Both the position numbers and the translations under genes were made by a program. Shown here piece after piece: positions 8,049 through 15,852 of a stretch of DNA of 42,120 nucleotides. Position 1 is the first letter of the stretch. The number at the start of each line of letters is the position of its first letter. The stretch is from NCBI GenBank assembly GCA_949299335.1, contig CASGAD010000027.1, forward strand, positions 1 to 42,120, written 5' to 3'. The notes beneath the pieces are model-generated. The model was given only the letters and a program-made list of their open reading frames with translations. It made no database searches and was not told the DNA's origin. Source of the DNA: an uncultured bacterium. GTDB lineage: Bacteria > Bacillota_I > Bacilli_A > RFN20 > CAG-826.

Positions 8049-9208
8049 TGACAACCGAAGAAATGAAAAAAGAGTTTTTAAAACTTTATAAAGAAGAGCC
8101 ACATTATTATATCGATACAGGTGGAAGATTTGAAATTTGTGGCAACCATACAGACCATAATCATGGATTATGTTTAGTTGCTAATTGTTCTTTAAGAATT
8201 AAAGCTGTAGTAAATAAGAACCCTAATTTAGTAAGAGTATTAAGCAAAGGGTATAAGTACTTTGAATTTGATATTTCAGATTTGGCATATAAAAGCACCG
8301 ACTATCCAGCGACTATGGCTATTGCTAGAGGAATCTTATTTAAACTTAAAGATTTAGGTTATAAGATTGGTGGATTTGACGCTTATATTTCTAGTGAAAT
8401 TCCTGATGGAAGTGGCGTAAGTAGTAGCGCAGCAATTGAATCATTATTTGGGTATATTATTTCTTATTTATATAATGATAAGAAAATAACACCGTTAGTA
8501 GTTGCTAAGGTTGGTCAATTTAGTGAAAATAATTATTTCAAAAAACCTAGTGGGTTATTAGATCAAATTGGAACATCTTATGATAGTTCTAACTTTATTG
8601 ATTTTAAAAATATTGACGATCCAGTTATAGACACTTTGCCATTTGATTTACCTTTAACACTATATTTAATTAAAAGTGTTGGTGATCATGCAAATTTAAC
8701 TCCTTTATATGCTGCTATTCCAAATTCAATGTATAAAGTTGCAGGATTATTAGATAATCAAAAGTTCTTAAGAGATTGTAATGATGAGAATGTATTTACT
8801 AAAATTGATAATTTAAATGTTGACGATAGTGTAAAAAGAAAGGCAAAACATTTCTTTATTGAAAATGAAAATGTTAGACATGCTAAAAAAGCTATTGAAG
8901 CTAAAGATGTAGAAGGATTTTTAAAAGCAATTAGAGATTCTCAAAATTCAAGTAATGCAAATTTAGAAAATACGTTTGTTAGAGGCGAGTTTGAAGGTTC
9001 ACCTCAAGACATCATAGAAAATGTTTCTAATTTTATTAAAGGCCATGGCGCAATAAGAATACATGGTGGAGGATTTAAAGGAACTGTTCTTGCTTTCATC
9101 AAAAATGATTTCGTTAACGAGTTTGATGAGTTTGTAAAGGTTAATTATCCAGGTAAATATTATAAAGTTGTTATTTCACCTAAGGCTGTGAATTATAAAG
9201 AGTTCTAA
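8048..9208 (+). CDS. galK: Galactokinase
   Basis: GalK phosphorylates alpha-D-galactose at C1. This 386-aa GHMP kinase has the galactokinase signature GGRFEICGNHTDHNHG near residues 23-38, the ATP loop DGSGVSSSAAIE and the C-terminal GGGFKGTVLAF motif. Its ATG overlaps the galT stop by one base (TAATG) and AGGAGG lies upstream inside galT. It ends the gal operon at a strong bidirectional terminator. Confidence 0.95.
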   Translation: MTTEEMKKEFLKLYKEEPHYYIDTGGRFEICGNHTDHNHGLCLVANCSLRIKAVVNKNPNLVRVLSKGYKYFEFDISDLAYKSTDYPATMAIARGILFKLKDLGYKIGGFDAYISSEIPDGSGVSSSAAIESLFGYIISYLYNDKKITPLVVAKVGQFSENNYFKKPSGLLDQIGTSYDSSNFIDFKNIDDPVIDTLPFDLPLTLYLIKSVGDHANLTPLYAAIPNSMYKVAGLLDNQKFLRDCNDENVFTKIDNLNVDDSVKRKAKHFFIENENVRHAKKAIEAKDVEGFLKAIRDSQNSSNANLENTFVRGEFEGSPQDIIENVSNFIKGHGAIRIHGGGFKGTVLAFIKNDFVNEFDEFVKVNYPGKYYKVVISPKAVNYKEF

Positions 9209-9209
9209 G

Positions 9210-9243
9210 AAAAAAAGTATCGATAAATTCGATACTTTTTTAT
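9210..9243. terminator. Bidirectional terminator between galK and hpt
   Basis: The near-perfect palindrome AAAAAAGTATCGA/TCGATACTTTTTT, with a 5-nt loop, gives a hairpin with a T-run on both strands. It serves galK (+) and hpt (-), which converge here. Confidence 0.85.
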
Positions 9244-9821
9244 TATTTTAAAAAATACTTGTCATTATTTAATAACTTGTCCCATGTTTCAAGTTGCTTT
9301 TTGCTTGGGACAAAAATATAATCATAATTTCTTCCTAATTCATTATAGTCAAAGCCATAGCCAACTAAGAATTTATTTTGTGTTAAACTTACACCAACAA
9401 CATCAGCGGTTAAATCTACTTTTCTAAGTGGCTTTTTATCAATTAGACATACAATTGTGATTGATTTAGGTTGATAATTAAGTTGAATATATTGCTTTAA
9501 ATAATTAAGGGTTAAACCTGTGTCGATAATGTCTTCAACAATATAAACATCTTTTCCTTTAATATTTTCGCTTATATCTTTTTTTAAGTGAATAACTCCG
9601 GTTGATGAAGTGCCACTATAACTAGAAACTTGAATAAAATCAACTTTCATTTCAAATTTACACTTTTTAATTAAGTCATTGAAAAAAGGTTCAGCGCCCT
9701 TTAATACACTAATAAAAACAGGGATTGTAGTTTGATTTTCAAATCTTTTGTTTAACTTATTTGCAACTTCACTTGCAATTTCCTCAATTTGCTCTTTACT
9801 AAAAATAACCTCATTTGTCAT
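9243..9821 (-). CDS. hpt: Hypoxanthine(-guanine) phosphoribosyltransferase
   Basis: This 192-aa enzyme makes IMP or GMP from hypoxanthine or guanine and PRPP. It shows the PRPP-binding motif YIVEDIIDTGLTL near residues 90-102, the flexible-loop region VSSYSGTSST and FLVGYGFDYNELGRN near the C-terminus, all typical of hypoxanthine PRTases. Size is normal. It is a single-gene unit on the minus strand with a GAGGTAA SD before the ATG. It converges with galK and diverges from the mgl operon. Confidence 0.92.
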   Translation of the reverse strand: MTNEVIFSKEQIEEIASEVANKLNKRFENQTTIPVFISVLKGAEPFFNDLIKKCKFEMKVDFIQVSSYSGTSSTGVIHLKKDISENIKGKDVYIVEDIIDTGLTLNYLKQYIQLNYQPKSITIVCLIDKKPLRKVDLTADVVGVSLTQNKFLVGYGFDYNELGRNYDYIFVPSKKQLETWDKLLNNDKYFLK

Positions 9822-9939
9822 AAAATTACCTCAAAAAGTATCTTCTATCATATTGTTTTATTTTTTAAAAATCACGAAAAATAATCGATTAAGTCGAAAA
9901 ATTAATTTTGTTTTAATGCGATTTAAGGCATTTTAGGCC

Positions 9940-9960
9940 CTTATAAATATAATTTATAAG
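9940..9960. repeat. 21-bp perfect palindrome CTTATAAA-N5-TTTATAAG
   Basis: Arms at 9940-9947 and 9953-9960 are perfect inverted repeats with a 5-bp centre. No T-tract follows, so it looks more like a dimeric operator than a terminator. It lies about 120 bp 5' of the hpt start and 170 bp 5' of mglB. The regulator is unknown. Confidence 0.4.
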
Positions 9961-10002
9961 AGTCTTGTTTAAAATAGTGATATTTTGTTTCAAAGTAGAA
10001 AA

Positions 10003-10034
10003 TTTTACATTAAGTTTAGAGATTTTTACATTTA
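10003..10034. promoter_or_regulatory. Direct repeat, candidate AraC-type operator
   Basis: TTTTACATT plus A/T-A occurs at 10003 and again at 10024, exactly 21 bp apart, so both copies face the same side of the helix. Directly repeated half-sites two turns apart, just upstream of a promoter, are typical of AraC-family activators such as the YesN-type regulator at 18338. Assignment to that regulator is inference from proximity and function. Confidence 0.4.
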
Positions 10035-10040
10035 AATCAG

Positions 10041-10054
10041 TGTAAGCGCTTTCA
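10041..10054. promoter_or_regulatory. CRE site for CcpA upstream of mglB
   Basis: TGTAAGCGCTTTCA matches the catabolite response element consensus TGWNANCGNTNWCA at every position. It lies 74-87 bp before the mglB start, at or just upstream of the likely promoter, so carbon catabolite control by CcpA-HPr is expected. No ccpA is in the window. Confidence 0.85.
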
Positions 10055-10091
10055 TAAAATATTTATGTATTGAGAAGCAGTCTTTTGAACG

Positions 10092-10113
10092 CTTCCTAGG
10101 AATTATTAGGAGG
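10092..10113 (+). promoter_or_regulatory. Hairpin over the mglB ribosome binding site
   Basis: CTTCCTA (10092-10098) can pair with TAGGAGG (10107-10113) in a 7-bp stem with one G-T pair and an 8-nt loop. The 3' arm contains the only SD (AGGAGG), which is also unusually far (14 nt) from the ATG. Masking of the SD, or mRNA stabilisation, is possible. Confidence 0.35.
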
Positions 10114-10127
10114 AAAAATAAAAAATT

Positions 10128-11378
10128 ATGAAAAAGAAATTAATTCCAATGTTCGCACTCGGTTTATTCGGCATTTTAGCAACATCATGTTCACAAAAAA
10201 CATGGAATTGGGAAGATGCATCAAGTGACGGAGTCTTAAAGTATGCTCTTTTAATTGGCCAAATCGACCATAATGACTCAGCTGCTAGAACCGCTGGTAT
10301 TCGTGAAGCTTTAGGAACAAGACCTACAGAGCACAAAACAAATGCAAATACTGAAACAGCAGTTGAAGGAAAACTTACTTTAGGTGGAACACAATATACA
10401 GTAAAAGAAGTCGCTTCAGGTGAACAAAAATCAACAGCTGGTGCTACTTGGGATCAACAAACAGCAACAACTTCAACAGAAGCTTGGCTTAATGCTAATC
10501 CAGATATCGATTTCTTTGTATCAAACAATGATGGTATGGCTGAAGGCGCTATTGGTGCTAGTAACTGGGTAGAAGGAATGCCAATTTTCGGTTATGATTC
10601 TAACCAATCAACATTAAGCTATATTAAAGATGGCAAAATTATGGGTACAGTTAACCAAAACGCACCTGCACAAGCTGCAGCAATTTATATGGCAGCTAGA
10701 AACGCTATCGATGGTAAGACTGGCGCAGATGTTTACACTGAAGGATTTACAAAAGATTCAAGTGGTGGTTATGGTAAGATTGGTTCAACAGTTAACTATA
10801 ACTCAAAAGATCATTCATTATTAGTCGACAACGTCGCAGTTACAGCAGCAAACGTCGATTCATTTATGACAGATGATATTACATCATTAGCAGAAGCTGG
10901 TGTTAAAAAAGGTACTACACCAAAAGTTAAAGTATGGCAATCATACTATTCAGAAACAGATACCTTCTTAACAACTTCAATGCAACCATTATTTGAATAC
11001 TATAAAGGTTTATTCAATTTTGATGTTACAGTTGCTAAAGGTGATGGCAGTGATGATACAAAGAGCTTAGGTTTACTTGATACAGCATTAGGTTCAGGAG
11101 ATTACGAAGCTTACATTATCAACATGGTTAAGACAACAAGTACACAAAGTTACTTAGATAAGATTGCTGATTCATTAAAAGCAACAGAAACTAACCCAAC
11201 CGATGTCCCAATTATCTTCTGGAACAGACAAGGTACAAATGATGATGGCACAACCGATACAGTAAATATGGCTGATGCTAGATTCAAGACAATCTTATAC
11301 GTTGGATTCGACGCTATTCAAGGTGGCGAATTACAAGGTGAAATGATTGTAGATTACTTTGAAAATCTTGCTAAATAA
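10128..11378 (+). CDS. Galactose/glucose-binding lipoprotein, circularly permuted MglB
   Basis: This 416-aa substrate-binding lipoprotein belongs to the Mgl-type ABC transporter. The signal peptide ends in LATSC (Cys21). The parts of MglB are all present but in swapped order. Residues 30-200 match the second half of MglB: a DxSxDG calcium-loop-like start, YALLIGQIDHND, TTSTEAWL, FVSNNDGMAEG, PIFGYDS and MGTVNQNAPAQAA. Residues 265-416 match the first half: PKVKVWQSYYSETDTF, VPIIFWNRQG and YVGFDAIQGGELQG, the last near the very end. The homologue at 21622 has the normal order. It is followed by mglA and mglC with a hairpin between, and preceded by a CRE. Binding of galactose is inferred from the operon and from the gal genes next door. 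Confidence 0.85.
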   Translation: MKKKLIPMFALGLFGILATSCSQKTWNWEDASSDGVLKYALLIGQIDHNDSAARTAGIREALGTRPTEHKTNANTETAVEGKLTLGGTQYTVKEVASGEQKSTAGATWDQQTATTSTEAWLNANPDIDFFVSNNDGMAEGAIGASNWVEGMPIFGYDSNQSTLSYIKDGKIMGTVNQNAPAQAAAIYMAARNAIDGKTGADVYTEGFTKDSSGGYGKIGSTVNYNSKDHSLLVDNVAVTAANVDSFMTDDITSLAEAGVKKGTTPKVKVWQSYYSETDTFLTTSMQPLFEYYKGLFNFDVTVAKGDGSDDTKSLGLLDTALGSGDYEAYIINMVKTTSTQSYLDKIADSLKATETNPTDVPIIFWNRQGTNDDGTTDTVNMADARFKTILYVGFDAIQGGELQGEMIVDYFENLAK

Positions 11379-11395
11379 AATTTAAATTATACGTT

Positions 11396-11430
11396 TAAAC
11401 AAGTCCATTTGCTTAGCAATGGACTTGTTG
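11396..11430 (+). terminator. Intercistronic hairpin mglB-mglA
   Basis: AACAAGTCCATT and AATGGACTTGTT form a 12-bp stem with an 8-nt loop, followed by only a weak T-rich run (GCTTGTG). This is probably a partial terminator or mRNA-protecting hairpin that keeps the binding protein in excess over the transporter, as in many binding-protein operons. Confidence 0.6.
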
Positions 11431-11449
11431 CTTGTGAGAAGGAATTATT

Positions 11450-12949
11450 ATGGAGAACAAATACATACTAGAAATTGATGGATTATCAAAATCTTTCGGT
11501 AAGAATAGAGTTTTGAAAGATATACATCTTCATGTTAAACCAGGAGAAATCCTTGGATTAATGGGTGAAAATGGTGCTGGAAAATCTACAATGATGAAGT
11601 GTCTTTTTGGTATTTATTCTCGTGATAGTGGAACCATTAAGTTAAATGGAGAAACTATTTCATTTTCTGGACCTAAAGAAGCATTGGAAAAAGGTGTCGC
11701 AATGGTTCACCAAGAACTTAATCAATGTCTTGATAGAACTGTTTTAGACAATATGTTTTTAGGAAGATATCCTACTCGTGGCGGATTAATAGTCGATGAA
11801 AACATGATGTATGATAAGTGTATTAAATTATTTAATGAACTTGATATAAATCAAAGTCCAAAAACTATCATGCGTACTATGTCAGTCTCTCAAAGACAAA
11901 TGTGTGAAATAGCTAAAGCTGTTTCTTACAATTCAAAAGTTATTATTCTTGACGAGCCTACATCTTCTTTGTCAGAAAGAGAAGTCAAAAAGTTATTTCA
12001 AATTGTTAGAAAATTAAAAAGCAAGGGAATAAGTTTCGTATTTATTTCTCACAAAATGGATGAGATATTCGAATTATGTGATCAAGTCGTTATTTTACGT
12101 GATGGCGCAGTCACTTTAGATAAACCAGTTAAAGAAACAGATTTAAACGAATTAATCAAAGCAATGGTTGGTCGTTCTTTAGAATCACGTTTCCCGCCTC
12201 TAACAAATACTCCAGGTGAAACGGTTTTAACTGTTAAAAATCTTTGTACAAAATATCAACCTCGATTAGACAATGTTTCTTTCGACTTGAAAAAGGGCGA
12301 AATTTTAGGAATCTATGGCTTAGTTGGTGCTGGTAGAAGTGAATTATTAGAGTCACTTTTTGGTGCTAGAACAGTTTCTGAAGGTGAAATTATTTATAAT
12401 GGTAAAAGAATTTTATTTACTTCACCTAAAGAAGCTATGGATGAAAATTTTGCATTAGTTACTGAAGAAAGAAAAATTAATGGTATGTTTGGCAAAGAAG
12501 ATTTAGTTTATAACACATGTATTACTAACATTGATAAATACAAAACATTTGGTGTTATTTCTGAATTAAAAATGAAAAATGCTGCTGAAAAAGAAGCAAA
12601 AGCAATGCATGTCAAATGTACTTCAGTAAATGATAATATTTCCGCTTTGTCTGGTGGAAATCAACAAAAAGTTATTATTGGTAAATGGCTAGAAAGAAAT
12701 CCAGATGTATTCTTGATGGATGAACCTACAAGAGGTATCGATATTATGGCTAAATATCAAATTTACGAATTGATGATTGAACTCGCTAATAAAGGAAAGA
12801 GTATTATCATGGTTTCAAGTGAAATGCCAGAAATTCTAGGCGTCACAAATAGAATTGTAGTTATGTCAAACTACAAAGTAGCTGGCGTAGTTAACACAAA
12901 AGAAACAAATCAAGAAGATTTGCTTAGACTTTGTGCAAAATATTTATAG
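11450..12949 (+). CDS. mglA: Galactose/methylgalactoside ABC transporter, ATP-binding protein
   Basis: This 499-aa protein has two fused ABC domains, as usual for the sugar CUT2/Mgl class. Domain 1 has Walker A GENGAGKST near residues 39-47, a VSQRQ signature region, and Walker B VIILDEPTSSLS. Domain 2 has the family's degenerate Walker A YGLVGAGRSE, the signature LSGGNQQK and Walker B VFLMDEPTRGID. It energises uptake together with the permease 12 nt downstream. AAGGA precedes the ATG. Confidence 0.92.
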   Translation: MENKYILEIDGLSKSFGKNRVLKDIHLHVKPGEILGLMGENGAGKSTMMKCLFGIYSRDSGTIKLNGETISFSGPKEALEKGVAMVHQELNQCLDRTVLDNMFLGRYPTRGGLIVDENMMYDKCIKLFNELDINQSPKTIMRTMSVSQRQMCEIAKAVSYNSKVIILDEPTSSLSEREVKKLFQIVRKLKSKGISFVFISHKMDEIFELCDQVVILRDGAVTLDKPVKETDLNELIKAMVGRSLESRFPPLTNTPGETVLTVKNLCTKYQPRLDNVSFDLKKGEILGIYGLVGAGRSELLESLFGARTVSEGEIIYNGKRILFTSPKEAMDENFALVTEERKINGMFGKEDLVYNTCITNIDKYKTFGVISELKMKNAAEKEAKAMHVKCTSVNDNISALSGGNQQKVIIGKWLERNPDVFLMDEPTRGIDIMAKYQIYELMIELANKGKSIIMVSSEMPEILGVTNRIVVMSNYKVAGVVNTKETNQEDLLRLCAKYL

Positions 12950-12961
12950 AAAGGAACGTTT

Positions 12962-14653
12962 ATGGAAAATAATGAAACAAGTGGAAAAGTATTTCAAAAT
13001 CCATTTGAAACTAATCCTGACTTTAACGCTTATTTAGATGAACTTGCTAATTTACGAGCTGATGGAGAAACTAAATTAATTCAACTTCGTGAAGAAAATA
13101 GAGAAGTCAAATTAAATAAGCAACTTGAAAAAGAAGTCAAAAACAAAATTATTGCAAATAATAAAGAGTTGATGGTTGAAGCAACTCGTATTAAAAAAGA
13201 AAATAGTGCTAGAGTAAAAGAAATTGTTCTCGAAGCATGTGCTAAAGCTGAAGAAGAAGGTAATGTTTATTATAAAGAAGTAACTGAAGATGCTTTAGCA
13301 AGAAAATTAGAAGCTAAAGCTAAAACTAAAGCAAGAAAAGAAGAAATTATTGCTGAGCATAAAATTAAAGTTAATGAAATTACCGATTCTTACAATGAAA
13401 AAATCAAAAATGCTACAGATCCTGCTGAAAAGGGTAAGTTAAGAAAAGCAAAATTCATTGATCTTAAATCAGAAAATATTTCCTTCAAATCTAAAAAAGA
13501 AGAAAATAAATCTGAATATGAAACTGCTTATCAAGGCGTAAAAGATGATATCTATAATGCTTTCTTAGCTAAAGATAATTATCATGTCAAAGTTAGAAAT
13601 GGACATAGAGGAATTAAAGAATTCTTTGAAAATTACATTAGAACCTATTCTTATAATTTTAAATTAAGTAAATGGTTATTAAAGAACGCATTAAATATTA
13701 TTGTTGTATTATTCTTCTTATTCTCAATCTTCTATGCATTATCACTTGGTAAGAACTTATTTACTGGACCTAACATTCTTAATATCTTAGGACAATCCTC
13801 AGTTAAAGTATTCTTCTCACTTGGTGTTGCTGGATTAATTCTCTTGGCTGGTACCGACTTATCAATTGGTCGTATGACTGGATTAGGTGCTTCCTTCTTC
13901 AATATGATATTAGCTAAGACAACTTATGAATCATCTTTTGGCTTTACAATTGATGTTCTAAATTGGCCAGTTGGAGCAAAAATCTTCTTAGCATTCCTTA
14001 TACCAATCTTACTTTGTGTATTCTTCTCTGGAATTGCTGGATTCTTCTCAGCTAAATTCAAGATGCACCCATTCATCACAACATTATCAACTCAATTATT
14101 AATTTATGGCTTAATGATGTTAAGTTATGGACAACATTCGGCCTTCAATATGGATCAAACTTTAAAGAGAACCTTAGCAGGACAAAGTTATATAAATATC
14201 ATTCTCTTTGCGGTATTAACAATAGCAGTTGTCTGGTTTATCTGGAACAAAACAAAGTTTGGTAAAAACATGTACGCTGTTGGTGGAAACGCTGAAGCCG
14301 CTTCAGTAAGTGGAATTTCAGTATTTGGTACAACTTTTGCAGTCTTTATTATGGCAGGAGTCCTTTATGGATTAGGTGGCGCCGCAACTGCATTACAAGG
14401 AAGTGGTGCTAACGCTAACACTGGTTATGGTACAGAATTAGATGCTATTGCTGCTTGTGTTGTCGGTGGAATTTCCTTCTCGGGTGGTATTGGTAAAATC
14501 TCTGGTGCTGTTATCGGTACAATTATCTTCCAAGGTATGACATACTGTTTAACATTCTTAGGATTTGATGTTAACATTCAATACATCTTCAAAGGTATTA
14601 TCATTATGGCTGCTGTCTGCTTAGACTCAGTTAAATATCTTAAGAAGAAATAA
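12962..14653 (+). CDS. mglC: Galactose ABC transporter permease with long N-terminal extension
   Basis: The last 320 residues form a normal MglC permease: hydrophobic spans from about residue 242 on, GVAGLILLAGTDLSIGR, the coupling region WNKTKFGKNMYAVGGNAEAA, DAIAACVVGGISFSGG, and a final YLKKK. In front of it are about 240 extra residues that are highly charged, helical and rich in Lys, Glu and Ala (coiled-coil-like, residues 30-200), with no signal peptide, so they should lie in the cytoplasm. Ordinary MglC proteins are about 335 aa and lack this part. The extension is in frame, starts with a good SD (AAAGGAA) and has no internal SD-preceded start that would give the short form. Confidence 0.9.
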   Translation: MENNETSGKVFQNPFETNPDFNAYLDELANLRADGETKLIQLREENREVKLNKQLEKEVKNKIIANNKELMVEATRIKKENSARVKEIVLEACAKAEEEGNVYYKEVTEDALARKLEAKAKTKARKEEIIAEHKIKVNEITDSYNEKIKNATDPAEKGKLRKAKFIDLKSENISFKSKKEENKSEYETAYQGVKDDIYNAFLAKDNYHVKVRNGHRGIKEFFENYIRTYSYNFKLSKWLLKNALNIIVVLFFLFSIFYALSLGKNLFTGPNILNILGQSSVKVFFSLGVAGLILLAGTDLSIGRMTGLGASFFNMILAKTTYESSFGFTIDVLNWPVGAKIFLAFLIPILLCVFFSGIAGFFSAKFKMHPFITTLSTQLLIYGLMMLSYGQHSAFNMDQTLKRTLAGQSYINIILFAVLTIAVVWFIWNKTKFGKNMYAVGGNAEAASVSGISVFGTTFAVFIMAGVLYGLGGAATALQGSGANANTGYGTELDAIAACVVGGISFSGGIGKISGAVIGTIIFQGMTYCLTFLGFDVNIQYIFKGIIIMAAVCLDSVKYLKKK

Positions 14654-14679
14654 TTAATCGAAATTAAACTAAATAATAG

Positions 14680-14710
14680 GCCTAGTTCTGATAGTAGAAT
14701 TAGGCTTTTA
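14680..14710 (+). terminator. Terminator after mglC
   Basis: GCCTAGTTCT/AGAATTAGGC forms a 10-bp stem (one G-T pair) with a 6-nt loop and then TTTT. It closes the mglBAC operon. Confidence 0.75.
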
Positions 14711-14759
14711 TCTTAATGAAATATATAATTAATGTATAGAAAAAACAAAGGAAAAGAAT

Positions 14760-15056
14760 ATGATAAATGTTGGAATTGCAGTTAGTGTAGTAGTAATGGG
14801 ATTTCTACTTACATATTTATCTTTAATTGCTTATGTAAAAGGAATTAGAAACGACAAAAAAACTATGAAAGATATAGAGGTAATAATTATAGGAATCTTT
14901 TTTGGTGGGCCGATTTTGTTACTTGGCTATATGTTCCCTGAAGTTAGAATTGAAGATATTGATAAGCATAAAAGATGGTTAATTAGTGGAATTGTTTTAA
15001 CCATCCTTCAAATATTATTGATTGTTCTTTTATGTGTCTTTAAGGTTATAAAATAA
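14760..15056 (+). CDS. Small membrane protein, 98 aa, unknown
   Basis: I do not recognise this protein. It has three hydrophobic stretches at about residues 3-26, 43-60 and 74-95 joined by charged loops. The middle one contains IGIFFGGPILLLGYMFPE. The ATG follows AAAGGAAAAG. It is the only gene between the mgl terminator and the converging gene that ends one base later at 15057, so it has no terminator of its own. Confidence 0.55.
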   Translation: MINVGIAVSVVVMGFLLTYLSLIAYVKGIRNDKKTMKDIEVIIIGIFFGGPILLLGYMFPEVRIEDIDKHKRWLISGIVLTILQILLIVLLCVFKVIK

Positions 15057-15839
15057 TTATTTAGTTTGCAAATCAAAGATATTTTTAACAAATTGAGAAG
15101 TGACATTAATACCTTTAAGCATAGCATTAACATCAGCTTCATCGTTTAAAAATAAATAGACTTTATTACTTATAAATGAGATTTTAAAATCAAAAATAAA
15201 GTCAGAATACATTGTTCTTTCTTTGCGTTCTTTAGTAGGAGCGAAAAGTAGTTTACTCATTTTAGAGAAGGAGGAATCTGATTCCTTCTTTTTATTTTGG
15301 TTACTAAAAAAGTTCGAGATAGCTTTTAATGAATTCAAGAAATTAATAAAGTAAAATTCGTTAGTAAAAATAATTTCATAAGGATTAAGTAAAAATTCAT
15401 CAAGAGTTATTGTTCCTTTAAAATGAACATCATTTTTAATTGATTCGTTAATTTTACTTTCATCATTAGTTAGGTACTTAAAATCTTTATTAAATCTATT
15501 AATGAAATTAAAAAAATTAGAATAGTTCTCATCTTTTTGAACAAACACTAAAAACTTTAATTTATTTGCTTTAAAGACTAATGAGTAGTTATTGAATTTA
15601 TCTAAAGTATTTTCATTAGTTACATATCCATCATAAGAATCCACGATTTCCTCTAATTTAATGTCTTTAGAATCTAAAGTATTTATGTTTTTTGAGTAAT
15701 TCTTTAATAAAGCAATGTTTTTGTTTTGACCATATATATCAAGTTGAAGATCATTAAAATTTGAACTTGCTACTTTAATAGAAGTAGAAAAATCTAGTGA
15801 ATTTTTAATACTATCCATATCGAAAAGTAATTTATTCAT
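15057..15839 (-). CDS. Hypothetical 260-aa protein, paralogue of the upstream gene
   Basis: This cytoplasmic-looking protein has no signal peptide. It aligns without gaps at its N-terminus with the 260-aa product of the preceding gene (15853-16635): Ser10, IK at 21-22 and Gly37 coincide, and both have a strand-helix-strand opening with an 'IYG' or 'IIGG' turn. The opening strand-loop resembles the first part of PlsX or phosphotransacetylase folds, but the catalytic part is not recognisable, so function is open. An AAGGAG SD precedes the ATG. It follows its paralogue after 13 nt, so they are co-transcribed. Confidence 0.55.
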   Translation of the reverse strand: MNKLLFDMDSIKNSLDFSTSIKVASSNFNDLQLDIYGQNKNIALLKNYSKNINTLDSKDIKLEEIVDSYDGYVTNENTLDKFNNYSLVFKANKLKFLVFVQKDENYSNFFNFINRFNKDFKYLTNDESKINESIKNDVHFKGTITLDEFLLNPYEIIFTNEFYFINFLNSLKAISNFFSNQNKKKESDSSFSKMSKLLFAPTKERKERTMYSDFIFDFKISFISNKVYLFLNDEADVNAMLKGINVTSQFVKNIFDLQTK

Positions 15840-15852
15840 AGGTATGTCTCCT

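Larger units (their letters stand above)
9822..10127. promoter_or_regulatory. Divergent hpt/mglB regulatory region
   Basis: This 306-bp spacer holds no gene. It contains the hpt promoter side, a 21-bp palindrome (9940-9960), a pair of direct repeats (10003-10034), a perfect CRE (10041-10054) and a hairpin over the mglB SD (10092-10113), listed separately. Transcription of mglB is probably started between about 10055 and 10090, but I could not fix a single promoter with confidence. Confidence 0.6.

Noticed and set aside
10003-10034. A second Pho box at mglB
   Set aside because: The TTTACAT copies are 21 bp apart, not 10-11 bp as at pstS, and there are only two; an AraC-type site fits better.
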